Shown: piece by piece, positions 26,601 through 35,901 of the stretch
How the letters are laid out: each line of letters begins with the position of its first letter
Numbering within the stretch: the stretch's first letter is position 1
Virus record (IMG/VR): IMGVR_UViG_3300025164_000635
Location: 1-64,000 of that record
Strand: one strand, 5' to 3'
Length of the DNA stretch: 64,000 nt
DNA from: a virus
Notes under the pieces: generated by a model
Seen by the model: only the letters and a program-made list of their open reading frames with translations
The model's database searches: none
What the model was told of the DNA's origin: nothing
Position numbers and translations under genes: made by a program

Positions 26601-29600
26601 ACTACCCAGTCCTAAGCCACCAGCGGCCAGGGCGTAAGAGCCCAGTGAGGGCTGATCAGGATCTTCCATTCCAAGAACGCCCGAGGTGGCCTCCATGACG
26701 GGTCCCATGATGTCCCATCCAGCCCGACCGACCGACAGACCAAACCTTTGAGCCGCAACCTGCCCACGTCTGACGGTTCCGGCTGGCCCAAAGAAGCCAG
26801 CGGGTCCGCCCATCATAGCAACGTCCTGCTGTTGGCCACCTAGGAACTTGGCGTAATCGTCCATGCGCCCTGTAATCTGGCCGCCTGTCATACGCCAGGC
26901 ACGTTGCAGGTTCCAGGCGGCAAAGGCGATCTGACTGACATCGCCCTCACCAAAGATACGACCCATGGCGCTGCGCGCCGATCGTTGGAGAGCGGCCCTG
27001 GATAGCGGGTCTTGATCCTCGGCGCCCGCTTCCCGGAGTTGGACGATTTGTTGTCCAACCGCTCTTCTCTGCTCAGGCGTGAATCCCAATTCCTGGAAGA
27101 GGCCCCGCAGGCTGCGTGCGGCCTGTATGTCCCCCTGCGGGCCGGCCGCGGCCATCATCTCCTGTGCCCATTTCCGTTCAGCAGGAGCCTCCCTACCCTG
27201 CTGGATGCGCTTCAGGACATCCCCGAAATCCTCAGTGTGTCGGCGTGCCGTTTGAAGGGTCTCTCCGAAATCTTTGAGATACTTGTTCGTCTCCTTCTGT
27301 TGGATCGCGGCGGCCGCAATCTGCCGGAAGTTCTCGGCGGTCGACTCGGGCCCCACTGCCCCACCACCGAGTGTCTTCATTTCCGCGAATCGTTCTGCAA
27401 TGAACTTCTCGGTCACCCGGCCCGATTCGAGACGGCGGAACGTCTCGGCCGCGGCCGGAGTCATCTTGCCTTGGAACATCTGCTCAAGTACACCGCCTTC
27501 GTATCTTTCTCCTCCTTCAGTTGTGCCAGGCGGGAATGTTTCTGCCATGGCCTGGCCGAAAGTCTGTCCCTCTTTGATGCGCTGTCTGATGATCGACAAC
27601 TGCTCCTGAAAGCGCTCACCCCCGTACTTATAACCAAGATTCTTTGGACGTCCCTGGTACATAAGAACCCGACCGATGGCTCTCCCAACATCTCCCCCTT
27701 CCTCGGTGAGGAGCTTGACGAAATCACCCATCGACTGTGCGGCAATGTCGGCTGGAACCTGGCCCGGCTCTTTGTAGCCGGTCGTCGTCGAGGCTTCCCG
27801 TTCGGCTTTTGCTTGTGCTCGCCGACGAGCAACAAATTCAGCCGTCTCAATCCCGCTTCCTTCCTGGAAGATGCCGGCTGCGCGAGCCGATTCTCCAGGG
27901 GTAACCCCACCTGGTGTCTGGGGCGTGAGCCTCGGCTCGGGTGGTGTCTCAGGCTCAGGTGGTATTGCCATCACAGGCGGTCTTCTACTGGGTGGCTTGC
28001 GTCCACCGCCTCCCTGGGCACGAGGAGTTGGCGCTGGGGCAGTCGGATCGAAACGAGCTGCTAGTTCTTCAGGGCTCAACTCACCAGACACACGAGCCTT
28101 CATGGCCGCGTCCAGCCGATCCCGTTCCTCCTTGGCTATCTTCCGCCGCGCCTCTAGTAGCTCGCGTTCTTCGTCGTTTATGTTGGCTAGGTTCCCAGAA
28201 GAACCTGGATTGTCATACTCATCGAGGCTTGGAACTCCCACTCCCAGACGGATACGCTGCATCGCCTCCCAGGATTTCTGGCGGAACGCTTCCAGGCCAC
28301 GGGAGACTGTCTCAGTCACGTAAGTCGGAAGCAGGCCAGCGGAAGCCAGGTCGGACAATAGTCCACGAGCTCTCTCTTCCTCGTCCTCAGACTTTTCGCC
28401 TGTCACCCAAGGCGCGATATTGCCGCTTTCCAGACGTTGGGCGGCTAGCATCGGGGTTGCTAGGCGCTCGAAGAAGCCGAATCCACCGGTCGGCTGCCGT
28501 CCCTTAGCGGTCTGCTGGAAGTTGGTGTACTGTGGATTGTTGATGACATCTCGCATGATGCCACGCAGCCAGGGCGCTTTACTCTGAACACCCCGGTTGG
28601 TGATACGAGTGCCAATCACGGCTGTCAGAGGGCCTGCCTCTTTCCAGAAGCCCTGCTCACCGCCCATCCCCTGAATTAGGTCGTTGACCAGCTCTTCGGT
28701 CACGTCGTCACGGGTGACCCCCTCAAGCCTCTTGGCAATTCCTGTTCTCGTCTCAGGATTGGACGAAAGGAGGGTTGCCACGTCCCGATGCCAGGCTTTG
28801 TTGAGCTGTTCTTTAGTGGGGTCGGCAAAGCCACGGAACTCCTCGGCTTCCAGGACAGCCCGGATGATCTCCTTGGGGAGGGCCTGGAAGTCAACTTCTC
28901 GCTCGGGCGGCTTGCCCATTGTGGGATCGAGGGTTTCCCGAATCTTGCCGCGTACCCGACCTCGGCTGGTCGGGTCGTCTTCCCCGCCCGTCCTCAACGA
29001 ATAGGAGTTCATGATGCCCATCAGGGTTCTCATGCCGGACGAGACCGGCTCGTCCAGAGAAGCTTGATAGGCGAAATAGGAGGTACGCGCCAGAGTATCC
29101 TGTTCGCTCTGGGTGTTCATACCCATCGACTTCATCGCGATGGACAGGTTCCTTACAAACGGGTTGAACACATCGCCCCGCTGCTTCTGGGCAATCTGCT
29201 CGACGAGGTATGCCTGACGAGCGTCCTTGGTGGTGACCGAGGCGTTCATCTGCTCCAGGCTACCAAAGAACTCATCGGCCGTCTTGGGCGCCTTGCCGAC
29301 ATTCTGCATCCACTTGGCGAGTTCGGATGCCTTCATGCCGGTTCGTCTGACCAGATCATCCTCAACCGTCAAGTAGTTCTCCCAAGTGCGCTGACCGTGT
29401 ACCTGCTCACCGGTCACCAGCTCCAGGAACCGGAACTGCCGTTCCAGGAACTCTTCCTCTGTGGATCTCCTGGCGGCCTCGCCCGGCGTGGTGATGGACT
29501 TGCCAATCTTGAACACGGTGGCCAGGAAGAGAGCCACCTGGTCCCCATCTGCGTCCCCTTGGAAGCGGTTGGCGATCATCTGGGAGAAAGCCATCCCCTG

Positions 29601-32600
29601 GAAGTTCCGAGGAACGGGGATTCCCAAGCGGCCCGCCTCGGCGGTCGTCACGATCCGGAAGCCCGGCATGGACGTTACGCCTTGTAGCACGTCTGGTCGC
29701 CTCTGGCCCAAGGCGGTCATACCTGTCTCAACGTACCGATCCAGTGCCTCCTGGCTCATATCCCCTGAAGGCATACCGGTCAGTTCCCGCAACGCTTTTT
29801 CACCAACGATGACTTCCATAGGACGGGCGCCGGGAATGAAGGCATACGTCCCTTCTGTCCCCATGCGACCTGTCACATCTGAGGAGACCAACCCTTTCGC
29901 CACGGCCTTTGTGCCCATCAGTCGATTCATCCGATCACGTACCTGGCCGAAGGCACGCGCCTCTTCATTTGAGCCGGCCCGGGCTTTGACGAGCGTCTCG
30001 TAATAGTGGATGATCGCGTTATGTTCCTCTTGGGGGAACACGTCCTTCTCGGTGCCGGGAATGGGGTTGACCATTCCCGTGACTTCACTCGGAACGCTCA
30101 TGATCGACATCTGCGGCAATGGCGGAGTGATCACTCCGCCCCCAATGTCAACATACCGGCCTGGCGTAACCTGAGCCATCTTCTCAACAAACGAGAGCTC
30201 AGATGGTAGCTTGGCGATCTCTTCTCGGAGGTCTGCTAGGCTGACGACATTCATGTCCTCGCGAGTGGTTGGGTCCCGTGAGGCAGTAGCCGATTTCAGC
30301 AGACTCTCGTAATACTGGCGCTGGTGCCCTCCTTCCCGGAGTGCCCTTTCGGCCATACGAGGCGGCATGGCCTGCAACTCACCGAGCGTGGCCTGAGCCC
30401 GGCCCGTCCAGAGTTTCTCCATCTGGAACATGCGGCCGCCGACCGGCATCGCCCCCTGGAAGGTGACTTCCCGACGCTCGTTCCGATTCTGCCGCCAGTC
30501 ATCCCAGTCGATCTGGCCCAACGACTCCCGCCCATGAACACGGGCGTAGGTTTCGGCCTCCTCGTAGCTGACCGGGATACTCATGCGGACGTTCTGCTTC
30601 ACCATCTGCTGCTGAATGGCTCGTCCGATTTGGATGATGTAGGGGTCTAGTTTTTCGCCCCAGATCAGGCGTTTGCCGGTGATGGCCGCCTTGCTCTTCC
30701 GGGCCCACTCCCGTTCTTCGGGATCATAGTCCTCGACCAATCCTTCTTTGTAAGGGTCAAGACCCATCGACTGAAGCGTTTTAGTTAACAGCTCAAAGCC
30801 GCGTTTCTTGGTAGCGTAATAGTCACTCACCAGCGAGAAAAGTTCCTGACGAGGCGCTTGTGCAACTGGCATCAGCGCTTCAATGTTCAGGGCACCCCCC
30901 TCAACCCGTTTATTCAAGTCCTCGTAGGCCATGCCAACCGCTTTGTTTCCGAGCCAGGACTTGATCAACTCCTGCTCACCGCTAACCTTCCCCACGCCCT
31001 CCACCCGCAGCATGGACTCGCCACTCTCATAATGCTGGAAGGCGCGATTGACTGCAAACTGCATGAACTGCTTGGCCTTGAACGCTATCTCCCGGGCGTG
31101 CCCCAGCCGCCCCAGGGGGATTGAGCCACCGGTCTGCCGGCGATAGGCTTCCTCGTCCGGTGTAAAGTCCACACCCGAAGGAAGAGGGATGTCTTCCTGG
31201 TGGGGAAGGACAAAGCCGCCCTGGGCATCCATCTGCCGCATGGTTGCGGCGTCCATCAACATCATGCCTTCTGGCAAGTTCGGGGTGTACCCCACATTGA
31301 AGTGGATGCCTCGCTCAGAACGAGGAGCTCCTTCCATGCGGAACGGGGAGATGATGTTCCGACCCGTTTCAGGGGCCGCCGAGAGCATGTAGTCCCGGCG
31401 TGCAGCCATCGACACCCGTTTGCGGATCTTGGCAATCTGCTCCAGCAGAAGACCCGCTCTGATTCTTCCCGGCGTAGAAACATGGCCGGGAAGAGCCTTG
31501 TTGAGTTGCTCAATGTCATAGCCCAAGCTTGGATCACGTCCACGTGCCACCAGGCCGCCCGACTTCTCGTACCATCTCTGGACGGTCATCGGGTCGCCAG
31601 ACTCGCGTTCCTGACCTACTTGGTTGATCTTCACAGCCAACTGGTTCAGGGCTTCTCCGGCCGCGGTCGACGTCTCGCCAAAGACAGGCCCGACTCTGGG
31701 CATCCCTTCCATGAGCTTGCGGCGTCTCTCGTTCACGAGACGCATGGCCGCCCGGGGAGTCATCCCCTCTCCAATGGATTTACGCCACACGTGCATCAAC
31801 TCCGAGAAGATCTCGGGCTGGACGGGCCTCATGCCGGCTTCAAACTGGACGGGCGTGACAAGCACATCATCGATCGTCGGCTGGCCACGGAACTCACCCA
31901 ATCGCCCTTCCTGGACGACCGGCATCTCCCCCGTTTCCTTCTCGGAGGCAATGTCGGGCAGAATGAAGCGGCCGCCCTGGGTGAGAATGGACTTGGCTCC
32001 CAGAATCTCTTTGACGCGGCCGTAGGCCACACGTGCAAAGCCCAGAGGGGATGTTTCGGCAACTGGCTCGGTTGGCTTTTCGGCAGCCCTCTGCGGGAGA
32101 CGGGTCGGATCAAAGCTACTGACCCCGATCTCTTGCATATGAGATTGAAGCTCTTTGATAGCCTCTTCTTCCGAGAAGTCTCCCTTCCGGGCGCCCTTCG
32201 CCAGCATGCCGGCGATCTCGTACAGCGCCCGCATATCTCGCCGCCAAGCAAACGGGATGACAGGCGAGCCGGGTTCGCCAGTGCCTCTCTCGAACTCACT
32301 CAGTCGATGGGGGTGAAATCCAGTCCACTTCTCAATGAGACCTGCCTCATCAGAGGCGGCACGGATGGGGGTATAGAGAGTGCCGCCGGGCTGAAACTCT
32401 TTGGCCTCGGCCACAGGCCGCTCAGAATAGGTGATGTTCTTAACCGGTACTAGCTCCGAGGAAAGATGAGGGATTTCCTCGACGTTCTGACCCGTCATAC
32501 GCCTCATGATCTGGCGGGCGTACTCAACCCGGTTCTCTTCGTTCAGGCCGTGCCAAGCGACGATGATGTCTGTCGCAATGGTCTTGGGAGCAAAGAACAG

Positions 32601-33065
32601 GCTGGCCTTTGCTCCTGGGGCAAGGCTTTCTCGGAGTGCGTGGGCATACATTTGGGGCTGGAGAAAATAGCCCTCTTCCTTCGGGGTGCCGGTGTATTTC
32701 TCAGGCTGGAAGTGGACCTTCTCGGTGGGCGTGGAGACCTTAACGTCTGAGACGTTGATGATCTTATCGCCACCGTTCCAGAGCACGACGTCAGGCCGTC
32801 CCTTATAGGGAATATCGTAAGCTCTGCCGGTCAGCCCCTTGATCTGAGTGGAGATACGCGCAACGCCCGTCCCGGAAAGAGTCTCAGGATGGGCTTTTAC
32901 GAAGGGGATCAGTGTGTCTGAGACAAACTGATCGAACTCTTCACCGTGCTTGATGTCTTCAGATGACCAGAAACCCTGCTTGGGATCGCTGGAGAGGTAG
33001 GGCCAGCCTTTAGCGGAATAAGCGGCCGCGCTCGGTCTGACTTCGGGACGATCAGGAGGAGGCAT
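23604..33065 (-). CDS. Giant fusion protein: RecB/Cas4-like nuclease, DxDGD RNA-polymerase-like region, tape measure
   Basis: The product has 3153 residues. Residues about 60-200 carry the RecB/Cas4 nuclease order: GRPDVVL (Asp92), VSDVKVS (Asp107, Lys109) and Q136..Y140 (LQPQMY). At 1171-1175 lies DADGD in RFQGDADGDQVALFL, about 48 residues after an R-P (RRPDV), as in the second double-psi barrel of RNA polymerase beta-prime (NADFDGDQM). A Pro-rich linker (about 1670-1725) precedes a tape-measure half: Gly/Ala-rich hydrophobic region (about 2140-2310) and a long charged coiled coil (about 2790-3060). It follows the tail chaperone genes. Virion-packaged giant polymerases are known from crAss-like phages (DFDxD motif). 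Tape-measure identity is firm; polymerase activity is inferred. Confidence 0.85.
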   Translation of the reverse strand: MPPPDRPEVRPSAAAYSAKGWPYLSSDPKQGFWSSEDIKHGEEFDQFVSDTLIPFVKAHPETLSGTGVARISTQIKGLTGRAYDIPYKGRPDVVLWNGGDKIINVSDVKVSTPTEKVHFQPEKYTGTPKEEGYFLQPQMYAHALRESLAPGAKASLFFAPKTIATDIIVAWHGLNEENRVEYARQIMRRMTGQNVEEIPHLSSELVPVKNITYSERPVAEAKEFQPGGTLYTPIRAASDEAGLIEKWTGFHPHRLSEFERGTGEPGSPVIPFAWRRDMRALYEIAGMLAKGARKGDFSEEEAIKELQSHMQEIGVSSFDPTRLPQRAAEKPTEPVAETSPLGFARVAYGRVKEILGAKSILTQGGRFILPDIASEKETGEMPVVQEGRLGEFRGQPTIDDVLVTPVQFEAGMRPVQPEIFSELMHVWRKSIGEGMTPRAAMRLVNERRRKLMEGMPRVGPVFGETSTAAGEALNQLAVKINQVGQERESGDPMTVQRWYEKSGGLVARGRDPSLGYDIEQLNKALPGHVSTPGRIRAGLLLEQIAKIRKRVSMAARRDYMLSAAPETGRNIISPFRMEGAPRSERGIHFNVGYTPNLPEGMMLMDAATMRQMDAQGGFVLPHQEDIPLPSGVDFTPDEEAYRRQTGGSIPLGRLGHAREIAFKAKQFMQFAVNRAFQHYESGESMLRVEGVGKVSGEQELIKSWLGNKAVGMAYEDLNKRVEGGALNIEALMPVAQAPRQELFSLVSDYYATKKRGFELLTKTLQSMGLDPYKEGLVEDYDPEEREWARKSKAAITGKRLIWGEKLDPYIIQIGRAIQQQMVKQNVRMSIPVSYEEAETYARVHGRESLGQIDWDDWRQNRNERREVTFQGAMPVGGRMFQMEKLWTGRAQATLGELQAMPPRMAERALREGGHQRQYYESLLKSATASRDPTTREDMNVVSLADLREEIAKLPSELSFVEKMAQVTPGRYVDIGGGVITPPLPQMSIMSVPSEVTGMVNPIPGTEKDVFPQEEHNAIIHYYETLVKARAGSNEEARAFGQVRDRMNRLMGTKAVAKGLVSSDVTGRMGTEGTYAFIPGARPMEVIVGEKALRELTGMPSGDMSQEALDRYVETGMTALGQRRPDVLQGVTSMPGFRIVTTAEAGRLGIPVPRNFQGMAFSQMIANRFQGDADGDQVALFLATVFKIGKSITTPGEAARRSTEEEFLERQFRFLELVTGEQVHGQRTWENYLTVEDDLVRRTGMKASELAKWMQNVGKAPKTADEFFGSLEQMNASVTTKDARQAYLVEQIAQKQRGDVFNPFVRNLSIAMKSMGMNTQSEQDTLARTSYFAYQASLDEPVSSGMRTLMGIMNSYSLRTGGEDDPTSRGRVRGKIRETLDPTMGKPPEREVDFQALPKEIIRAVLEAEEFRGFADPTKEQLNKAWHRDVATLLSSNPETRTGIAKRLEGVTRDDVTEELVNDLIQGMGGEQGFWKEAGPLTAVIGTRITNRGVQSKAPWLRGIMRDVINNPQYTNFQQTAKGRQPTGGFGFFERLATPMLAAQRLESGNIAPWVTGEKSEDEEERARGLLSDLASAGLLPTYVTETVSRGLEAFRQKSWEAMQRIRLGVGVPSLDEYDNPGSSGNLANINDEERELLEARRKIAKEERDRLDAAMKARVSGELSPEELAARFDPTAPAPTPRAQGGGGRKPPSRRPPVMAIPPEPETPPEPRLTPQTPGGVTPGESARAAGIFQEGSGIETAEFVARRRAQAKAEREASTTTGYKEPGQVPADIAAQSMGDFVKLLTEEGGDVGRAIGRVLMYQGRPKNLGYKYGGERFQEQLSIIRQRIKEGQTFGQAMAETFPPGTTEGGERYEGGVLEQMFQGKMTPAAAETFRRLESGRVTEKFIAERFAEMKTLGGGAVGPESTAENFRQIAAAAIQQKETNKYLKDFGETLQTARRHTEDFGDVLKRIQQGREAPAERKWAQEMMAAAGPQGDIQAARSLRGLFQELGFTPEQRRAVGQQIVQLREAGAEDQDPLSRAALQRSARSAMGRIFGEGDVSQIAFAAWNLQRAWRMTGGQITGRMDDYAKFLGGQQQDVAMMGGPAGFFGPAGTVRRGQVAAQRFGLSVGRAGWDIMGPVMEATSGVLGMEDPDQPSLGSYALAAGGLGLGSLFALAGGGRLASMAGLGVLGRPMTGLAENIAGGVVGRAGGLARGVRGLGETAALRGMYALEGRALGRLALRGAGVGGGLVGGALGIGLLGGELLGEAGANIGEAQGGETGASIGRVAGTGAGILGTRALLGARLAGGGAITGPLTGGIALGGAIYDETIGRQQGITAGQIVNQLLGGIDTGARLLVASLSQSADVWKDAQRTGAMWAERAEGSSREGSKATQEAAEQMKKFADYSRFGKELEARMEAIRQPMEAGTGVKVGALLAQATGMDLQTMMRPESIKAMQQLMLLPPELQQQRMGLGVGMARAAGMEWGGAGFAGTIQQAISLTPQQQLRAQFNLGQISPIGGLAQQYGVQLPALTPDLITNLSPEQRTMLTRVGSLDPVAISREATRLQGMQPQLQQAQFAQNLRAEATRMQDMTLAQQNITQEAREQRDRDRSLMQQGASFLFPETAIRAAAVGGQRGIFGAGQAIAAQMGQVQQVIQRAIPTTQPDFRSLIQVEPETLQRAGTTDVSMFAPSDWAMGQRLYGRTTAPIDTGMNLVQAQSQARMADRAYQQFQYQQQLAQLGRQQVYQLGGQIGGYDFTGGFNIEQAQLGEGARAQRRQFQLQAGTMNYGWLGRGADAFQGMGGEYADLERMGAAGLGYRQFYENLEQQRRVSGIQRGRTEEDVQRQYQRQMTGLGWQEQDLTVNFERSMTRFTQSLQDLTTNFQRGQTQFGWQRENLAFQGSQQALSFGWQMEDIDTAMRYATGRERRQLSRQRERGVVGYGMQVEQLGREGERLEERQQWAQEDFNRERNRLEERRGWAEEDFGKEKDRIDTRREWAEEDLARALERLLEQGKLDEEQFGLRAKQFEEDQKMAKLRHDESVKHFSITNGLQVKAFEDRKKQFEIESAAQAVSLIKTMLHTAEVIRLQDQIGVLTSAMSYRFDRFSEDIKDPNGKLANSLNAIVLDISGALGSAHQPYFKGHDTVFRAFERLTEAVVANVNRAVQELTSG

Positions 33066-33067
33066 CG

Positions 33068-33430
33068 CTAGGTCCGGTTGAAGAGGTTTTGAAGATCATT
33101 CTTGCCGTTCCCTTGTTGGAACTTCTGCTCCAGGACTTGATCCATCCACTCTCGGAAGTCGGACTCGCCCGAGGCGCACGCCTCGAACTCGTTCATCAGG
33201 ATGTGTGGCTGTGAGGCAACACCACCTGGCCACCACAGGCTGTTCCAGGTTCGGCACTTGCGATAGAGCCAGTAGACCTCTGGCATCTTCTGAACTCCCT
33301 CCGGGAAGAGGGCTGACTCAGGCACCATGGAGAAGGTGTTGCCGAACTTGAGGCGTTCGGCTTGGTAATACTCGTACTTGAGTGCACCCGCTACCGCCTC
33401 CTGAATCTGGCGATAGTGGGCGCTCATCAT
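33068..33430 (-). CDS. Tail assembly chaperone, downstream member
   Basis: The product has 120 residues from ATG 33430 (or 33427), overlapping the stop of the upstream chaperone (ATGATGA). The frame is open further upstream to 33538, in the -1 frame of the other gene, so a frameshift fusion as in lambda G/GT is possible. However, I see no canonical X XXY YYZ slip site in the overlap. The sequence is helical and Trp/Tyr-rich. It lies just before the tape measure, the standard place for chaperone T. Confidence 0.6.
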   Translation of the reverse strand: MMSAHYRQIQEAVAGALKYEYYQAERLKFGNTFSMVPESALFPEGVQKMPEVYWLYRKCRTWNSLWWPGGVASQPHILMNEFEACASGESDFREWMDQVLEQKFQQGNGKNDLQNLFNRT

Positions 33431-33903
33431 TTTGCTTGCTGCCAGTCCCAGTCTGGATTGAACTGACGAACCGCCCGATGGATGGTCTGGGCAACCAACG
33501 GGTGGAGCTTGCCCCATATCGAGGTGAACTCCTCCCACTTCATGATGTTGGCCGGCATCTTGGGGAAGACCGGCTTTCCGTTGCGTTCCAGGTTGCCCAC
33601 GTCTTGCAGAGTCCAGTAGGCTTCGTGCTGGATCCGCTCACGCCAGTTATCATCAATCACTTCAGACACGGCCAATCCGCTTTCGTCGGCCCCGGTGTAT
33701 CGTACCTCTCGTTTCGACTGCAAATCCGTTCTCCGGATCTGATCTTCTTCGGTCGCCTGCCGGACAACGACCCACACCCGTTTGGCGTCCCGTTCCTCGT
33801 CAGGAAGGCCGTCCAACTGTTGGTCTTCCAGGGACTTGAAAGCTGGCGAGATGTCGGCCAATTTGATCGGCTCACTGATGGTCGGATAGAGTGCGAGATC
33901 CAT
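33427..33903 (-). CDS. Tail assembly chaperone, upstream member
   Basis: The product has 158 residues from ATG 33903 behind an AGGAGA site. It is an acidic N-terminal and helical C-terminal protein between the tail tube and tape-measure genes, the position of gpG-type tail chaperones. Function is assigned by synteny and size. Confidence 0.6.
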   Translation of the reverse strand: MDLALYPTISEPIKLADISPAFKSLEDQQLDGLPDEERDAKRVWVVVRQATEEDQIRRTDLQSKREVRYTGADESGLAVSEVIDDNWRERIQHEAYWTLQDVGNLERNGKPVFPKMPANIMKWEEFTSIWGKLHPLVAQTIHRAVRQFNPDWDWQQAK

Positions 33904-33949
33904 GGTATCTCCTGGTGGGTAGGGGGATTGCTCCCCCTACCCGGCTCGA

Positions 33950-35296
33950 TTAGCTGGTCGGTATGGCATACGCTGCGCTGACGGTATTCTGGAAGCGCAC
34001 CTCGGCGTAAGGGGGGCTCACCGGCTTCTGGACGGTGCCGAGAAGAGTGATGATCACTGGCTGTCCAGCCGTGAACGGCAGAGCACCCTGCAACGCCCAG
34101 GACACATTCCCCTGGGTGGTGCGAACATTCAGGGCGAACTGCCGTGCGCCCGATAGGTAAGTCAGGGGACTGTAAGCCCGGAAGTCCACGTCTCCCGTGA
34201 AGGGAGAGGCCGAGAATCGCTTCCCGGTCGTCGAGTTGGTGATCAGAGCCCGATATAGATCGTAGTTGCTGATCAGGGCTGTCGCCCGGAACGTGATCTG
34301 GCGTGTGATGTTCGGGAAGTCTAGAGGACTGTACTCCCCGATGATCATGGCCTGCTCGACCGGCAGCAGAGAGTTCGTGATGGTCACCGTCAGACCCGAA
34401 CACTGCAACTGCTCGCCCTCAATGATGACCTGCGACTTCGGATCGGCTGCGATTGAAAACGCATCGTCGGAGTCGTAAGCATCGGTGAGCCAGTTGATGT
34501 TCACACTATGGCCAGCGCCGGCGATCTCGGTTGTCAGGGCCTCGGCCACCGTGATCTTGGCCGTCGTCGCCGTGACGACGGTGAACGTGCCATTGTTACC
34601 CGCTTCCGTGAAGCCCGACGTGACGATGGAGTCGCCCGGCTCGAAGCGCTGGAAACCGGATGCCGAGTCGTTGAAGCTGTCGTCTGTGGCACTCACAGAG
34701 ATCGTGGCCGCCGTGTAGCGTTTCGGGACGAACAGGTCTTCGTCTTCCGGCGAGCGTGCCATCAAGTCCATGGTGGCCGAGAGCACGCCCATCGACGGCA
34801 GGTTGAGCTCTAGGCTGCCGATACGAGCGTCCTGCATCTGCTCGCCCAGAGCATCTACGCCCGTGGCCGTCACCCCTTCCAGGAAGCGCCGCACAGACAT
34901 ATACGGCGTGTAGTTGGTCTGGGCCGAGTCGTGGGTGAAGGTGTGGATGTACGAGCCGGTCTCGGCTGAGTCGGCGCCGCCGCCGTCGATGTTGAAGGCG
35001 AAGTTGTCTGTGACAGTATCCTTGCCCATGGCCGCCAGGAGTATATGACCGATGTCATCCTGGAGACGAGGCAGGAAGGCGAGTTGGCCGGCTCCCCAGA
35101 CACCGGTCTTGTACATACCGCGTGGCGTGATGTCCGAGCCCGCTTCTAGGGGTAGGTTCCGGGAAGGCTGTGTGGGGCCGAACGGCGCTGCGGTAAAGGG
35201 AAACTTTCGCCAGGCGGGTGTCGCACTCATGAGGTTGTGGTCCCTCTGAATGGCAAGACCGAACTGGGATGCTGCTGCGATGTGAATTTGTCCCAT
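33950..35296 (-). CDS. Major tail tube protein with inserted Ig-like domain
   Basis: The product has 448 residues from ATG 35296 with an AGGAGA site. The N-terminal region and the C-terminal third have the strand-rich pattern of siphophage tube proteins. Residues about 195-270 form an Ig-like insertion (YTAATISVSATDDSFNDSASG, then PGDSIVTSGFT, NNGTFTVVTATTAKITV) also present in the 39386-39991 protein. The gene order connector, tail terminator, tail tube, chaperones, tape measure supports the call. Confidence 0.8.
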   Translation of the reverse strand: MGQIHIAAASQFGLAIQRDHNLMSATPAWRKFPFTAAPFGPTQPSRNLPLEAGSDITPRGMYKTGVWGAGQLAFLPRLQDDIGHILLAAMGKDTVTDNFAFNIDGGGADSAETGSYIHTFTHDSAQTNYTPYMSVRRFLEGVTATGVDALGEQMQDARIGSLELNLPSMGVLSATMDLMARSPEDEDLFVPKRYTAATISVSATDDSFNDSASGFQRFEPGDSIVTSGFTEAGNNGTFTVVTATTAKITVAEALTTEIAGAGHSVNINWLTDAYDSDDAFSIAADPKSQVIIEGEQLQCSGLTVTITNSLLPVEQAMIIGEYSPLDFPNITRQITFRATALISNYDLYRALITNSTTGKRFSASPFTGDVDFRAYSPLTYLSGARQFALNVRTTQGNVSWALQGALPFTAGQPVIITLLGTVQKPVSPPYAEVRFQNTVSAAYAIPTS

Positions 35297-35328
35297 TGGG
35301 ATTCTCCTGTTGACGACTTAGGTTGCGA

Positions 35329-35898
35329 TCACGACAAGGGGATGCCGGTGGGATAAGGCTTTGGCCCAGTCGTGGTGAGCGCAGACCAGCGAAGGAAGAA
35401 GCGGGTGGTATTCGCCGTCTTCGCTCCAGAGTCGTACTCCACCACACCTGCGACCAGGAAGAGGTGTACTCTCTCCCCGTACTCATCCACCAAGTCCCGT
35501 ATATCCATATTTCTGAGAGCAAACTTAGCACGCGCCAGTGCTTCCTGGATCACGGCGTCCGCCTCAACGGGGTCCTCACGAGATCGGGTGAGGAGCCCGA
35601 CCGCCTCGACGACCCCCCGGATGAACTCGGAGGTATCACCGCCGATTATGGCCGGTGGCATGTGGAGACCGAGCGTGTTGGCCCTCCGGTCTGCCAGTGT
35701 GCCGTCCGTCCAGGCTGTATCCAGGATGGGATCGAAGTTGAGCAACACGAGTGCGATCCGATCCTTTCCAGGATTTCCCTGCGTTCTGAGGTATACCCCG
35801 TCCACCCGCGTCGTATTGTTAGCCGACAGGTCGGTCATGCAGACCTTTTTCAGGGTGTCCAGGATTCGCACATTCAGCAGGTGCTTGATGGCCGACAT
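35329..35898 (-). CDS. Tail terminator / completion protein
   Basis: The product has 189 residues, with a helical N-terminus (AIKHLLNVRILDTLKKV) and an alternating strand-helix pattern. It lies between the head-tail connector and the tail tube gene, as gpU-type terminators do. Assigned by size and synteny; no diagnostic motif. Confidence 0.5.
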   Translation of the reverse strand: MSAIKHLLNVRILDTLKKVCMTDLSANNTTRVDGVYLRTQGNPGKDRIALVLLNFDPILDTAWTDGTLADRRANTLGLHMPPAIIGGDTSEFIRGVVEAVGLLTRSREDPVEADAVIQEALARAKFALRNMDIRDLVDEYGERVHLFLVAGVVEYDSGAKTANTTRFFLRWSALTTTGPKPYPTGIPLS

Positions 35899-35901
35899 AC
35901 C

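Noticed and set aside
27012-28064. 350-codon open frame on the plus strand inside the giant gene
   Set aside because: Antisense to the tape-measure coding sequence; no ribosome-binding site and an unlikely composition.
31200-32453. 417-codon open frame on the plus strand inside the giant gene
   Set aside because: Antisense to the region between nuclease and polymerase-like parts; a shadow of a GC-rich gene.
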